Below, piece after piece: positions 1-8,833 of a stretch of DNA of 64,000 nt. Every line of letters starts with the position of its first letter. The stretch's first letter is position 1. The notes under the pieces were generated by a model that was not told the DNA's origin, did not search any database, and saw nothing but the letters and a program-made list of their open reading frames with translations. Both the position numbers and the translations under genes were made by a program. The stretch is from Paraglaciecola chathamensis S18K6. Its GTDB lineage: Bacteria > Pseudomonadota > Gammaproteobacteria > Enterobacterales > Alteromonadaceae. The stretch is taken from positions 24,044 through 88,043 of the forward strand of contig BAEM01000016.1 in assembly GCA_000314955.1 (NCBI GenBank), in the 5' to 3' direction.

Positions 1-433
1 AGAGCGAATGTACGCTGCAGCAAGTGCCCACAAGGGGATGGAGCGCATGATTCAAAACACTATTGAGTGGTGCAAAGAGCGTCACACATTTGGTCAGCCG
101 GTACTAAACAACCAAGTAGTGCATTTTCGCCTAGCAGAGCTACAAACTGAAGTGGAAGCTCTGCGGGCCCTTACATGGCGCGCCTGCCAACAACACGTAA
201 ATGGTGAAGATGCGACCTACTTAGCCTCGATGGCCAAGCTCAAAAGTGGGCGTTTATGGCGAGAAGTCACTGATTCTTGTTTGCAGTATTGGGGAGGCAT
301 GGGGTTTATGTGGGACAACCCCATCGCCAGAGCGTATCGAGATACACGTATTTTATCCATTGCTGGTGGCAGTGATGAAATGATGCTGGGCATTATCGCT
401 AAGCACATGGACATCTTCCCTAAACGCCGTTAG
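1..433 (+). CDS. Acyl-CoA dehydrogenase, C-terminal part (AtuD-like), cut by the window start
   Basis: The reading frame is open from base 2, so only the last 143 or so residues of a roughly 385-residue flavoprotein are present. The C-terminal helical domain is recognisable by CKERHTFG, the FAD-contacting QYWGGMGF and the terminal GGSDEMM. The position that carries the catalytic Glu in medium-chain enzymes (YEGTSQ) is Gly here. By alignment with isovaleryl-CoA dehydrogenase the base should instead be the Glu of the very first codon (2-4); this is inference. Its place at the head of a geranyl-CoA carboxylase operon suggests citronellyl-CoA dehydrogenase (AtuD) or a related branched acyl-CoA dehydrogenase. 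The internal ATG at base 8 is not the real start. Confidence 0.85.
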   Translation, partial: ERMYAAASAHKGMERMIQNTIEWCKERHTFGQPVLNNQVVHFRLAELQTEVEALRALTWRACQQHVNGEDATYLASMAKLKSGRLWREVTDSCLQYWGGMGFMWDNPIARAYRDTRILSIAGGSDEMMLGIIAKHMDIFPKRR

Positions 434-512
434 TAGGCAAAGGGTTAGCACTAGCCTGTGAACGAGAGTCCTTGACTTGTAGTCACCTCTGGAAAAACCA
501 AGGGAAAATAAC

Positions 513-1475
513 ATGGCGATACCTGCCTTATTTAAAAATAAACTGAGCCTTCCTGTGATTTGTGCACCCATGTTTTTGGTGTCCAGTCCTAAGTTGGTCA
601 TCAGCGCCTGTAAAAATGGCATTGTTGGGTCGTTCCCTAGCTTTAATGCCCGCACACAAGATTTACTTGATACTTGGCTTAGCCAAATTCGCAGTGAGCT
701 CGATGAACACATAGCAACCAATCCAGAGGGGCCGGTAGCGCCCTTTGCGGTGAACTTGGTGGTACATCCTTCCAATACTCGACTCAGCAGCGATCGCGCT
801 GTGGTTAAAAAACATCAGGTCCCCTTTGTGATCACTAGCCAAGGTAACCCAGCTGAGGTGGTTGAAGAAGTGCATCAATGGGGTGGTTTGGTTTTTCATG
901 ATGTTATCCGCGCAGATCATGCCAAAAAAGCCATTCAAGCTGGCGTTGACGGCATCATCATAGTGACGGCGGGCGCAGGCGGGCATGCGGGTGAAATTAA
1001 CCCCTTCGCGTTAGTGCGCGAAATTCGCGAGTTCTGGAATGGCCCTTTAGCTCTGGCAGGTGCGATTAATGACGGTATGGGGGTGCGCGCAGCAGAAGTG
1101 CTTGGGGCAGATTTTAGCTACATGGGGACCCGCTTTATCGCCACTGAAGAGGCCGAAGTTGAGGGGGATTACAAAACCATGTTGGTAGACGCTCAAGTTA
1201 GCGACCTTATATACACCGACACCTTTACCGGCGTGAAGTGCAATTTTTTAAAACCTTCAATTGCACGAGCGGGAGTCGATTTAACGAAATTTACTGCGAA
1301 AACCCATGTGGATTTGGACCTAGGGGAAAGCAACGCTTGGAAGGATTTCTGGAGCGCAGGTCATGGTGTGGCGGGCATTAAACATGTGCTGCCCATGACT
1401 GAATTGGTGGCGCAGCTCAAAGAAGAATATCGCAGCGCTGTGGCGACTCCGGCGTTTTCAAGCGCGAGCAAATAA
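513..1475 (+). CDS. Nitronate monooxygenase (2-nitropropane dioxygenase family)
   Basis: This 320-residue TIM-barrel flavoprotein would bind FMN and oxidise alkyl nitronates. Family signs are the early APMFLVSSPKLV strand, the GAGGHAGEI segment with the conserved His, and GAINDGMGVRAAEVLGADF followed by GTRFIAT for the flavin phosphate. The start ATG follows AGGG by 8 nt. It lies 79 nt after the acyl-CoA dehydrogenase and 75 nt before the carboxylase beta subunit, same strand, so it is probably co-transcribed. The classical Pseudomonas atu cluster, as I remember it, has no such gene, so its role in terpene or branched-acid catabolism is unknown. Annotations in this family are often generic, and another FMN-dependent reaction is possible. 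Confidence 0.85.
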   Translation: MAIPALFKNKLSLPVICAPMFLVSSPKLVISACKNGIVGSFPSFNARTQDLLDTWLSQIRSELDEHIATNPEGPVAPFAVNLVVHPSNTRLSSDRAVVKKHQVPFVITSQGNPAEVVEEVHQWGGLVFHDVIRADHAKKAIQAGVDGIIIVTAGAGGHAGEINPFALVREIREFWNGPLALAGAINDGMGVRAAEVLGADFSYMGTRFIATEEAEVEGDYKTMLVDAQVSDLIYTDTFTGVKCNFLKPSIARAGVDLTKFTAKTHVDLDLGESNAWKDFWSAGHGVAGIKHVLPMTELVAQLKEEYRSAVATPAFSSASK

Positions 1476-1550
1476 GCATGAGCAATCTGTTATCACAAAA
1501 TAGACAAAAACAGATACCCAACGTCTTTTTCACCCACGCTTTTAATATGG

Positions 1551-3173
1551 ATGGAACACATGACCCTATTTAACAGCCAGCTTGATGAGCAAAGCGATTC
1601 TTTTAAACAAAACGCAGAGCTGATGCACAGTGCGGTATCGGAATTTAGAGATATTGAAACCCGAGTTATCCAATTAGCAGAGGAAAAAGCCCCGCGTTAT
1701 ATCAAGCGCGGCCTTCTCCCACCCAGGGAAAGATTGTCGCGTTTGCTTGACCCGGGAGGACCGTTTTTAGAACTGTCGACCTTATGTGGCTATATGCAAG
1801 AAGGCGATACAGATGGTTCTGCCGCAGGTGGTGGAGTGATCGCTGGCATAGGCTATGTTTCAGGTGTGCGCTGCATGGTCATGATTGATGACTACTTAAC
1901 CAAAGGTGGCAGTATTACTCAGCTTGGTAGTCAAAAACGCCTGCGCATGTATCAAATGGCTTTGCAAAACAAGTTACCGGTGATTGCCTTAGCCCAAAGT
2001 GGCGGCGGCGACTTAACCTCATTGGGGGATTGGTTTGGGTTCTCAGGCGCGGGTTTTGCTCTGCAGGCCAAGCTGTCTGCGGCGGGTATCCCACAAATTA
2101 CTCTTGTACATGGGAGTGCAACAGCGGGCGGTGCTTACCAACCTGGGCTGTCAGATTATGTGGTCATGATCAAAGGGCAATCCACTGTGTATCTGGCGGG
2201 GCCGCCACTGCTAAAAGCGGCAACGGGGGAAATCGCCACCGACGAAGAAATTGGCGGAGCACAAATGCACAGCGAAATTTCTGGTGTTGCCGACTATCAA
2301 GCTGAAAATGACGCAGACGGTATTCGGATTGTGCGTGAGATAACCGCTAGCTTGGACTGGAATGACAGTGCTCATTCTCATGCAGTAAGTCAGTACAAGG
2401 GGCCTTTGTACGACAAAGAACAACTATTGGGCATAGTGCCAAAAGAAGCAAAAACGCCTTACGACGTGCGCGAAGTCATCGCACGCGTTGCCGATGGCTC
2501 AGACTTTCTCGACTTTAAAACTGAGTACGACATGGGAACCGTATGCGGGCACATGAGATTGCACGGCATGGTCTGCGGCGTTATTGGTAACAATGCACCT
2601 ATCACTGCTCACGGCGCAGCCAAAGCAGCGCAATTTATACAGCTATGTGAACAGTCGGGCACGCCGATTGTTTTCCTGCACAACACCACAGGTTTTTTGG
2701 TCGGCACAGAGTCAGAACGTGCCGGCATTATCAAGCACGGCGCCAAGCTCATTCAAGCGGTCACTAACACTAGCGTGCCTAAAATCAGCCTTGTGCTGGG
2801 CGGCTCATACGGCGCCGGCAACTACGCTATGGCAGGGCGTGGTATCGAACCTCACTTTATGTTTGCTTGGCCACGATCGGTTGTGGCCGTGATGGGGCCA
2901 GCGCAAGCAGGCAGTGTACTCAGAACGGTAGCCAGCGCCAAAATGGCCCGAGCTAATGCGATTGATACAGGCAAATTGGACGCACTTGAAAAGCGCACGG
3001 TAGAAGTGATGCAGGCAAAGTCTGGCGCCTTGGCTAATTCCGCTCGCTTATGGGATGACGGCATTATTGACCCAAGAGACACCCGAGAAATACTGGCTTT
3101 CGTGCTAGATATTTGCAGTGAAGGCCAAGCGCGTAAGGTCAATACCAGCCAGTTTGGTGTACCTCGATTCTAG
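1551..3173 (+). CDS. atuC: Geranyl-CoA carboxylase beta subunit (carboxyltransferase)
   Basis: This is a 540-residue acyl-CoA carboxyltransferase subunit with two crotonase-like halves, one around residues 60-300 and one around 300-530. The N-terminal half has the acyl-CoA-binding stretch GGGVIAGIGYVSG, then SGGGDLTSLGD; the C-terminal half has NTTGFLVG and GGSYGAGNYAMAGRG. With the biotin-bearing subunit it would carboxylate cis-geranyl-CoA to isohexenylglutaconyl-CoA. Methylcrotonyl-CoA carboxylase beta is the close alternative; assignment to geranyl-CoA rests on the neighbouring AtuA, AtuE-like and AtuF-like genes. Two starts are possible: ATG 1551 lacks a good ribosome site, while ATG 1560 has GGATGG about 6 nt upstream. 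Confidence 0.85.
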   Translation: MEHMTLFNSQLDEQSDSFKQNAELMHSAVSEFRDIETRVIQLAEEKAPRYIKRGLLPPRERLSRLLDPGGPFLELSTLCGYMQEGDTDGSAAGGGVIAGIGYVSGVRCMVMIDDYLTKGGSITQLGSQKRLRMYQMALQNKLPVIALAQSGGGDLTSLGDWFGFSGAGFALQAKLSAAGIPQITLVHGSATAGGAYQPGLSDYVVMIKGQSTVYLAGPPLLKAATGEIATDEEIGGAQMHSEISGVADYQAENDADGIRIVREITASLDWNDSAHSHAVSQYKGPLYDKEQLLGIVPKEAKTPYDVREVIARVADGSDFLDFKTEYDMGTVCGHMRLHGMVCGVIGNNAPITAHGAAKAAQFIQLCEQSGTPIVFLHNTTGFLVGTESERAGIIKHGAKLIQAVTNTSVPKISLVLGGSYGAGNYAMAGRGIEPHFMFAWPRSVVAVMGPAQAGSVLRTVASAKMARANAIDTGKLDALEKRTVEVMQAKSGALANSARLWDDGIIDPRDTREILAFVLDICSEGQARKVNTSQFGVPRF

Positions 3174-3256
3174 CGATAAAAATACGAAATATGCACTGCC
3201 CTTATTTGGGCTAGTCACGATTAACGGAATAGAGATAACCAAATAGAGATAAGTAA

Positions 3257-4069
3257 ATGTCGAATGTAAGCCAACAGCAGTATCGGGAAATTTTAATCAG
3301 CCTTACTCAAGGGGTGTTGACCATCACCTTTAATCGCCCTCACAAGAAAAACGCGATGAATTTAGCCCTAGTTAAAGAAGTCATGGCGGTATTTAGCGAT
3401 ATAGCAGATGACAGCTCGGTGCGTGCAGTGGTCATTTGTGGCAGTGAAGGCAACTTTTGCGCTGGCGGCGATATTTCAGATATGCACAGCGACGCGGGCA
3501 GTGAACAAGATAAGCAACAAGCTATTTGGAATTTCAATCGCAGCTTCGGGCGCATGGTCGCCCAAGTGAATCAGGCGCCCCAAGTGGTTATTACCTTACT
3601 TGAGGGGGCGGTATTGGGCGGTGGTTTTGGTTTGGCGTGCGTTTCAGACATTGCTATCGCCCATCAAAGTGCGGTGTTTGCGATGCCTGAAACGGGGCTT
3701 GGTGTGGTACCGGCACAAATCGCCCCTTTTGTGGTGACGCGTATCGGCTTAACCCAAGCACGGCGTCTAGCGTTACTCGGGGAACGTGTTGGTGCAAATC
3801 AGAGCCAAGCCTTGGGTATTGTGCACTTTGTTTGCGAGTCACAAGAAGCACTGCAAGCTCAGCTCAATGAGGTACTCAAACAAGTACAGCGCGGTGCGCC
3901 AAAGGCCAATGCCAATACCAAAGCACTGATGCTGAAGGTAGGAACAGTCGAGCTGGAAACCCTGTTGGATGAAGCGGCGGATGTATTTGCCCAAGCCTTA
4001 TCGTCTGACGAAGGTAAAGAGGGCACTCAAGCCTTTATGCAAAAACGCAAACCAAGTTGGTGTGTATAA
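3257..4069 (+). CDS. atuE: Enoyl-CoA hydratase family, probable isohexenylglutaconyl-CoA hydratase
   Basis: This 270-residue crotonase-fold enzyme would hydrate the product of the geranyl-CoA carboxylase. The oxyanion-hole segments GNFCAGGDIS (about 65-74) and GAVLGGGFGLA (about 117-127) are present. The Glu matching rat hydratase Glu164 is kept (Glu145 in MPETGLG), but the partner Glu144 is Gly125. Single-glutamate members often do isomerase or other crotonase chemistry, so the precise reaction is uncertain. The start at 3257 has only a weak upstream GAGATAAG. The stop codon directly abuts the start of the carboxylase alpha gene, so translation is probably coupled. Placement between the two carboxylase subunits matches atuC-atuE-atuF or liuB-liuC-liuD type operons. 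Confidence 0.8.
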   Translation: MSNVSQQQYREILISLTQGVLTITFNRPHKKNAMNLALVKEVMAVFSDIADDSSVRAVVICGSEGNFCAGGDISDMHSDAGSEQDKQQAIWNFNRSFGRMVAQVNQAPQVVITLLEGAVLGGGFGLACVSDIAIAHQSAVFAMPETGLGVVPAQIAPFVVTRIGLTQARRLALLGERVGANQSQALGIVHFVCESQEALQAQLNEVLKQVQRGAPKANANTKALMLKVGTVELETLLDEAADVFAQALSSDEGKEGTQAFMQKRKPSWCV

Positions 4070-6106
4070 ATGAGTACTGAGCAAATGACTGATAAACAAA
4101 TCAAGGAAACGCAAAAGCGTGAGTTATTAAAACGTGGCTTGTTTAATAAAATACTGATTGCCAATCGTGGAGAAATCGCCCTCAGGGTGATCCGCACTGC
4201 GCGTAATTTAGGTTACCGCACCGTGGCGGTTTATAGCGAAGCAGACAAAAATTCCCCGCATGTACTCGCTGCTGACCAAGCAGTTTGTGTTGGCCCTGCC
4301 AGCGTGTCCGAGTCGTACCTGATGATCGACAATATTATTGCTGCAGCGCACAAAACCCAAGCCGATGCTATTCACCCAGGCTATGGTTTTTTATCCGAAA
4401 ACCCAGCGTTTGCGCAGGCTTGTGCTGCAGCGGGGATTCAGTTTATTGGCCCTGATGCCTCGGCCATTGAATTGATGGGCAGCAAGCGCTTGTCTAAGGT
4501 GGCCATGTTAGACGCAGGCGTGCCGTGTATCCCCGGTTATCAAGGTGCAGAACAAAGCGACCAAGTGCTGATTGAAAAGGCGGCAGATGTGGGCTTTCCC
4601 ATCATGGTTAAAGCCTCAGCCGGTGGCGGTGGGCGCGGTATGCGTTTGGTCACTGAGCAAGGTGAACTGGCCGCGCAAATCAAAACTGCACGCTCTGAAG
4701 CACTTAGTGCGTTCGGCAGCGGTGAACTCATTCTTGAACGCGCTGTTTTGGCTCCCCGTCATATCGAAATCCAAATATTTGCTGATAGTCAGGGCAATAC
4801 CGTTTATTTAGGTGAGCGTGACTGTTCGATACAGCGTCGTCATCAAAAAGTGGTTGAAGAAGCACCATCGCCCTTTGTGGATGAAGGGCTGCGGGAACGT
4901 ATGGGGCAAGCTGCTGTGAGTGCAGCCAAAGCGTGCGGTTATCGAGGTGCAGGCACGGTTGAGTTCTTGGTTGATAGTGACAAAAATTTCTACTTTTTAG
5001 AAATGAATACCCGCTTACAAGTAGAGCATCCGGTCACTGAACTTATCACAGGTCTGGACTTGGTTGAGTGGCAACTGCGGGTAGCTGCGGGTGAAATGCT
5101 ACAACTGACCCAAGAGGACGTTTCACTCAACGGACACGCCATTGAGGTGCGGTTGTACGCGGAAGATCCTCGTCAAAATTTTATGCCGCAAACGGGCAAT
5201 ATTCTTGTATGGCAGTACCCTGAACGTGAAGGCATTCGCGTTGATCACGGTATTCATTGCGGCGATACCGTCAGTGCCCATTACGACCCTATGTTGGCTA
5301 AAGTCATCGCCTTTGGGCCAGACCGAGCAACCGCCGCAAGGCGACTCGCCAGTGCCATTGAAGACATTCAACTAGTGGGTGTGAACACCAACAGACGCTT
5401 TTTACTCAATGTACTGCGCCACCCCGCTTTTATAAACGCCGAGGCGACAACGGCCTTTATCGAACAACATTTTACTGAGCATGCCAGTACCCAAAATACA
5501 GCCCCCGCTATAGGCACACTTGCCAGAGCCGCCATGATTTACTTTCAGCACCCTTCATTTGGCCAGCCCTCTTGGAGCAGTGCAGCGCCTCAGGTGTATC
5601 ACTTTACCCTGAAAATCAATGAGCAGACTCACGCAGTGCAAATACAAAAACACGAGGATGGTTATTTAGTCAAAAGTGAAGCACAAGAGACCGAACTTAC
5701 CCTAGTAAGTCATGGGGCTAATCAAGCCGTAGTGGTTGAAGAGGGGATCCGCCAAGGTTTTAGCTATGCGCTGCAAGACAAAACTCTCTTTTTAGACGAT
5801 GGCAGCGGCCATTACCAAATAGACGATATCACCCAGTTACCGGCAAGCGTGAGTGAACAAAACGCGAGTGGCGAAATCAATGCCGTCATGGACGGAGTGA
5901 TAGTTGACGTATTGGCAAAAGAGGGGGATGCCGTTGAAGCCGGGCAACTTATGGTCGTCATGGAGGCCATGAAAATGGAACATCAGTTAAAGGCGCTGAG
6001 CACAGGGCGAGTCACTGAGGTGCGCGCAGCAATAGGCCAGCAGGTGAAATCCAAACAGCTATTGGTCACTATCAGTAGCAACGACGATACGCACAGCGAT
6101 GCGTAA
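4070..6106 (+). CDS. atuF: Geranyl-CoA carboxylase alpha subunit (biotin carboxylase plus biotin carrier)
   Basis: At 678 residues this has the usual length of acyl-CoA carboxylase alpha subunits. The biotin carboxylase domain starts at FNKILIANRGEIA (about 26) and runs to about 470, with the ATP-grasp glycine loop AGGGGRGM and the catalytic EMNTRLQVEHPVTE. A middle BT-type linker follows, then a C-terminal biotinyl domain with MEAMKMEHQ; the biotinylated lysine is Lys635. It consumes ATP and bicarbonate and passes CO2 to the AtuC partner. The ATG at 4070 abuts the previous stop; a second in-frame ATG at 4085 is possible. Methylcrotonyl- or propionyl-CoA carboxylase alpha are family alternatives; AtuA next door favours geranyl-CoA. 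Confidence 0.85.
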   Translation: MSTEQMTDKQIKETQKRELLKRGLFNKILIANRGEIALRVIRTARNLGYRTVAVYSEADKNSPHVLAADQAVCVGPASVSESYLMIDNIIAAAHKTQADAIHPGYGFLSENPAFAQACAAAGIQFIGPDASAIELMGSKRLSKVAMLDAGVPCIPGYQGAEQSDQVLIEKAADVGFPIMVKASAGGGGRGMRLVTEQGELAAQIKTARSEALSAFGSGELILERAVLAPRHIEIQIFADSQGNTVYLGERDCSIQRRHQKVVEEAPSPFVDEGLRERMGQAAVSAAKACGYRGAGTVEFLVDSDKNFYFLEMNTRLQVEHPVTELITGLDLVEWQLRVAAGEMLQLTQEDVSLNGHAIEVRLYAEDPRQNFMPQTGNILVWQYPEREGIRVDHGIHCGDTVSAHYDPMLAKVIAFGPDRATAARRLASAIEDIQLVGVNTNRRFLLNVLRHPAFINAEATTAFIEQHFTEHASTQNTAPAIGTLARAAMIYFQHPSFGQPSWSSAAPQVYHFTLKINEQTHAVQIQKHEDGYLVKSEAQETELTLVSHGANQAVVVEEGIRQGFSYALQDKTLFLDDGSGHYQIDDITQLPASVSEQNASGEINAVMDGVIVDVLAKEGDAVEAGQLMVVMEAMKMEHQLKALSTGRVTEVRAAIGQQVKSKQLLVTISSNDDTHSDA

Positions 6107-6118
6107 CCAAGGACGTTT

Positions 6119-7933
6119 ATGAGCAACAAAACAGTAAGAATTGGCGGTGCATCGGCCTTTTATGGCGACAGTCAACTATCAGCTCGCCAGCTGGTGGACG
6201 ATGGCAATATTGACTACTTGGTGTTTGATTATTTAGCCGAAGTCACTATGGCGATTTTGTCTCAAGCCAAAGCCAAAAACAGTGATTATGGCTATGCCGT
6301 AGATTTTGTCACTGTGGCCATGCGAGATGTATTGGCCGATTGCGCCCAAAAGGGCATAAAAGTGATAGCAAATGCGGGCGGCATGAACGTACCAAGCTGC
6401 ATCACGGCGCTTGAGCAATTGTGTAGTGAGCTTGATATTAATTTGAATATCGCTGGGGTGTACGGTGATGATTTATCCACCAATCGCCAGAATCTAGATA
6501 GCGATGACCTTGCAGAAATGCAAACTGGACAGCCTTTACCCGAGCGTTTGAGTAGCATCAATGCCTATTTAGGATCGCGCCCCATCGCTGACGCCCTAGC
6601 TGCTGGGGCAGACCTGGTGGTAACAGGTCGCGTAGTGGATAGCGCCTTAGTGTTAGGGCCACTAATGCACGAATTTAACTGGCAAGAAAACGAATACGAC
6701 AAACTGGCTCAAGGTGCATTGGCCGGGCATATTTTAGAGTGTGGTGCCCAGTGCACCGGTGGTAATTTTACTGATTGGCATTTGGTGCCTGACTTTTCCA
6801 CCATGAGCTACCCTATTGCTCAAGTGAGTGCCAACGGCGCGTTCGAGGTAGGTATAGTACCAAACACAGGTGGCATGGTGACTGAGGCCACGATCGGCGA
6901 ACAGGTTTTGTATGAAATAGGCGACCCAGCGAATTATTTATTGCCAGATGTCGCCTGTGACTTTAGCAATATCACCCTGACCCAAATGGGCAAAGATCGG
7001 GTCAGCGTTTCAGGGGCGAAGGGGCGAGCGCCGGGTAATCAATATAAAGTGTGCGCCACCTACGTCGATGGCTACAAGTTGTTAAGCTCTTTCTTTATGG
7101 GCGGCGAGCGGGCAGCGGAAAAAGCCAGAGTAAACACAAACGCCTTTATTCGACGTACAGAGCGAGCCTTCGCAGATAAAGGATTAGGAGGATATCGGCG
7201 CACGAGTGTCGAGATTATCGGTGCTGAAGATACCTATGGTCCACACGCGAAAGCCCAAGAGACGCGAGAGGTGATTGCTAAGGTTGGTTTGCATCACGAT
7301 AGCAAGTTGGCGTTGCACTTTGCCGCCAGTGAAATCGCCTATTTAGCCACTTCAGCTGCACCGGGCATGAGTGGTTTTGGTGCTGGGCGACCCAAACCGC
7401 AACCATTGATTCGCGTACATTCGGCGCTGATTGAAAAATCTCACGTACCCGTTACGGTGCAATTAAACAAAACCGTGCTCTTCACACAATGCTACCTTAC
7501 CCCAGAGTCATCTCACTTTGCAGAGGCTGCGCAATTTTCGCCAGATGCGATTAAAGCTGACGCTACAAGCTCTGATGCTGCAAGCAGTGAGTCGCTGACT
7601 AGCGTACCGCTGGTAACACTGGCTTATGCTCGCAGCGGTGATAAAGGCGATAACGTCAATATTGGGCTTATTGCGCGAGAAGCTAAATACTTACCTGTAC
7701 TTTACCGACAAGTGACTGAACAGGTCGTCGCTACCTACTTTGCTCATCAACTTGAAGGTCACGTTTTGCGCTATAACCTACCAGGCATAAACGGGTTTAA
7801 CTTCTTGATGACCCAAGCATTAGGCGGTGGTGGTACGGCGTCACTCAGAACAGACACACAAGGCAAGGCCGCAGCACAAATGTTGTTATCGATGCCGATT
7901 ACGGTGCCGAAAAGCTGGGTAGAAAAAGCATGA
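6119..7933 (+). CDS. atuA: Acyclic terpene utilisation protein AtuA
   Basis: The 604-residue protein starts KTVRIGGASAFYGDS, the typical AtuA/DUF1446 N-terminus, and keeps the glycine-rich GRVVDSALVLGPLMHEF and GAKGRAPGNQYKVCATYVDGYK segments. From about residue 495 a C-terminal ferredoxin-fold AtuA domain follows (YARSGDKGDNVNIGLIARE, GINGFNFLMTQALGGGGT). AtuA is needed for growth on citronellol and geraniol in Pseudomonas; one proposed role is 3-hydroxy-3-isohexenylglutaryl-CoA lyase activity, but its chemistry is poorly settled. AAGGA sits 5 nt before the ATG. The gene overlaps the next one by 4 nt (ATGA). A linker rich in Ala, Ser and Asp (about 480-495) separates the two domains. Confidence 0.88.
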   Translation: MSNKTVRIGGASAFYGDSQLSARQLVDDGNIDYLVFDYLAEVTMAILSQAKAKNSDYGYAVDFVTVAMRDVLADCAQKGIKVIANAGGMNVPSCITALEQLCSELDINLNIAGVYGDDLSTNRQNLDSDDLAEMQTGQPLPERLSSINAYLGSRPIADALAAGADLVVTGRVVDSALVLGPLMHEFNWQENEYDKLAQGALAGHILECGAQCTGGNFTDWHLVPDFSTMSYPIAQVSANGAFEVGIVPNTGGMVTEATIGEQVLYEIGDPANYLLPDVACDFSNITLTQMGKDRVSVSGAKGRAPGNQYKVCATYVDGYKLLSSFFMGGERAAEKARVNTNAFIRRTERAFADKGLGGYRRTSVEIIGAEDTYGPHAKAQETREVIAKVGLHHDSKLALHFAASEIAYLATSAAPGMSGFGAGRPKPQPLIRVHSALIEKSHVPVTVQLNKTVLFTQCYLTPESSHFAEAAQFSPDAIKADATSSDAASSESLTSVPLVTLAYARSGDKGDNVNIGLIAREAKYLPVLYRQVTEQVVATYFAHQLEGHVLRYNLPGINGFNFLMTQALGGGGTASLRTDTQGKAAAQMLLSMPITVPKSWVEKA

Positions 7934-8802
7934 GCTATCAATCGTGCTTGAGGGCGAATTGTTTTGCTGATCAAACATATGTCATCACGGGTGGCGGCAG
8001 TGGCATAGGGCGCTGCGCCGCCCATGAACTGGCAAGTTTAGGGGCAAACGTTGTTCTGCTTGGCCGTAATCTAGAGAAATTGCAGCGCACCAGTAATGAG
8101 ATCATCGAAGATGGCGGAAGTGCAGACTATTTTGCTTTAGATATCCGCGATGAAGAGCAGGTCATCACCACCGTAAGCGCCATTTTACAAGCCCATGAAC
8201 ACTTACATGGCTTACTGAATATCGCAGGTGGGCAATTTCGCGCGCCATTAGAGGCCATCAGTAAAAAAGGCTTTGAAAGCGTGGTGCAAACCAATCTTGT
8301 GGGCGGCTTTTTAATGGCCAGAGAATTGTTCAAACAACACTTCAGAGCCCATGGCGGCAGCATAGTGAATATCACCGCGGATAATAAAAACGGTATGCCG
8401 GGTATGGGCCACTCGGGTGCAGCGCGGGCTGGGGTCGAAAACCTCACCAAAACGGCCGCGTGGGAATGGGGGCGATATGGCGTGCGAGTGAATACGGTGG
8501 CCCCTGGCTGGGTGGCGTCTTCTGGCCTTGATACCTACCCTCAAGAGATGCAAGCCGCCATAAAAAATCTAAAACATGCAGTACCCCTGGGGCGTATTGC
8601 TAGCGAAGCAGAAATCTCTTCGGTGATTTGCTTTTTAATGAGCCCAGGCGCCAACTTCATCAGCGGCCAATCTATATGGGTAGACGGCGCTGCAAGTATG
8701 GGCTCTGCCCCTGCACTTGCGCCACTTGGCCAAACAGCACCCGTTAACGGCACAACATGGGACGGCTTTCATCGCTCAGCGCCGCCCAAGGTTTTGCGCT
8801 AA
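7930..8802 (+). CDS. SDR-family oxidoreductase of the terpene cluster (dienoyl-CoA-reductase-like)
   Basis: The protein is 290 residues and NAD(P)-binding, with TGGGSGIG at 20-27 and NIAGGQ later. The usual catalytic Tyr-x-x-x-Lys is absent: the aligned stretch reads GHSGAARAGVENLTK, with no Tyr and an Arg in place of Lys. This arrangement recalls 2,4-dienoyl-CoA reductases, which also lack the canonical Tyr. The C-terminal part has VNTVAPGWV and ISGQSIWVDGA, usual for the fold, plus an extra tail of about 35 residues. The start overlaps the atuA stop by 4 nt. It occupies the slot of AtuB/AtuG-type dehydrogenases, so a role in reducing or oxidising a CoA intermediate is likely, but which one is not shown. 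Confidence 0.78.
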   Translation: MSYQSCLRANCFADQTYVITGGGSGIGRCAAHELASLGANVVLLGRNLEKLQRTSNEIIEDGGSADYFALDIRDEEQVITTVSAILQAHEHLHGLLNIAGGQFRAPLEAISKKGFESVVQTNLVGGFLMARELFKQHFRAHGGSIVNITADNKNGMPGMGHSGAARAGVENLTKTAAWEWGRYGVRVNTVAPGWVASSGLDTYPQEMQAAIKNLKHAVPLGRIASEAEISSVICFLMSPGANFISGQSIWVDGAASMGSAPALAPLGQTAPVNGTTWDGFHRSAPPKVLR

Positions 8803-8833
8803 CGCCCAGCACAATATCAACGAGGATATGAAG

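Noticed and set aside
2030..2892. Overlapping frames of about 90-100 codons inside the carboxylase beta gene
   Set aside because: They lie in other frames of a well-conserved gene, have no ribosome site and no recognisable protein.
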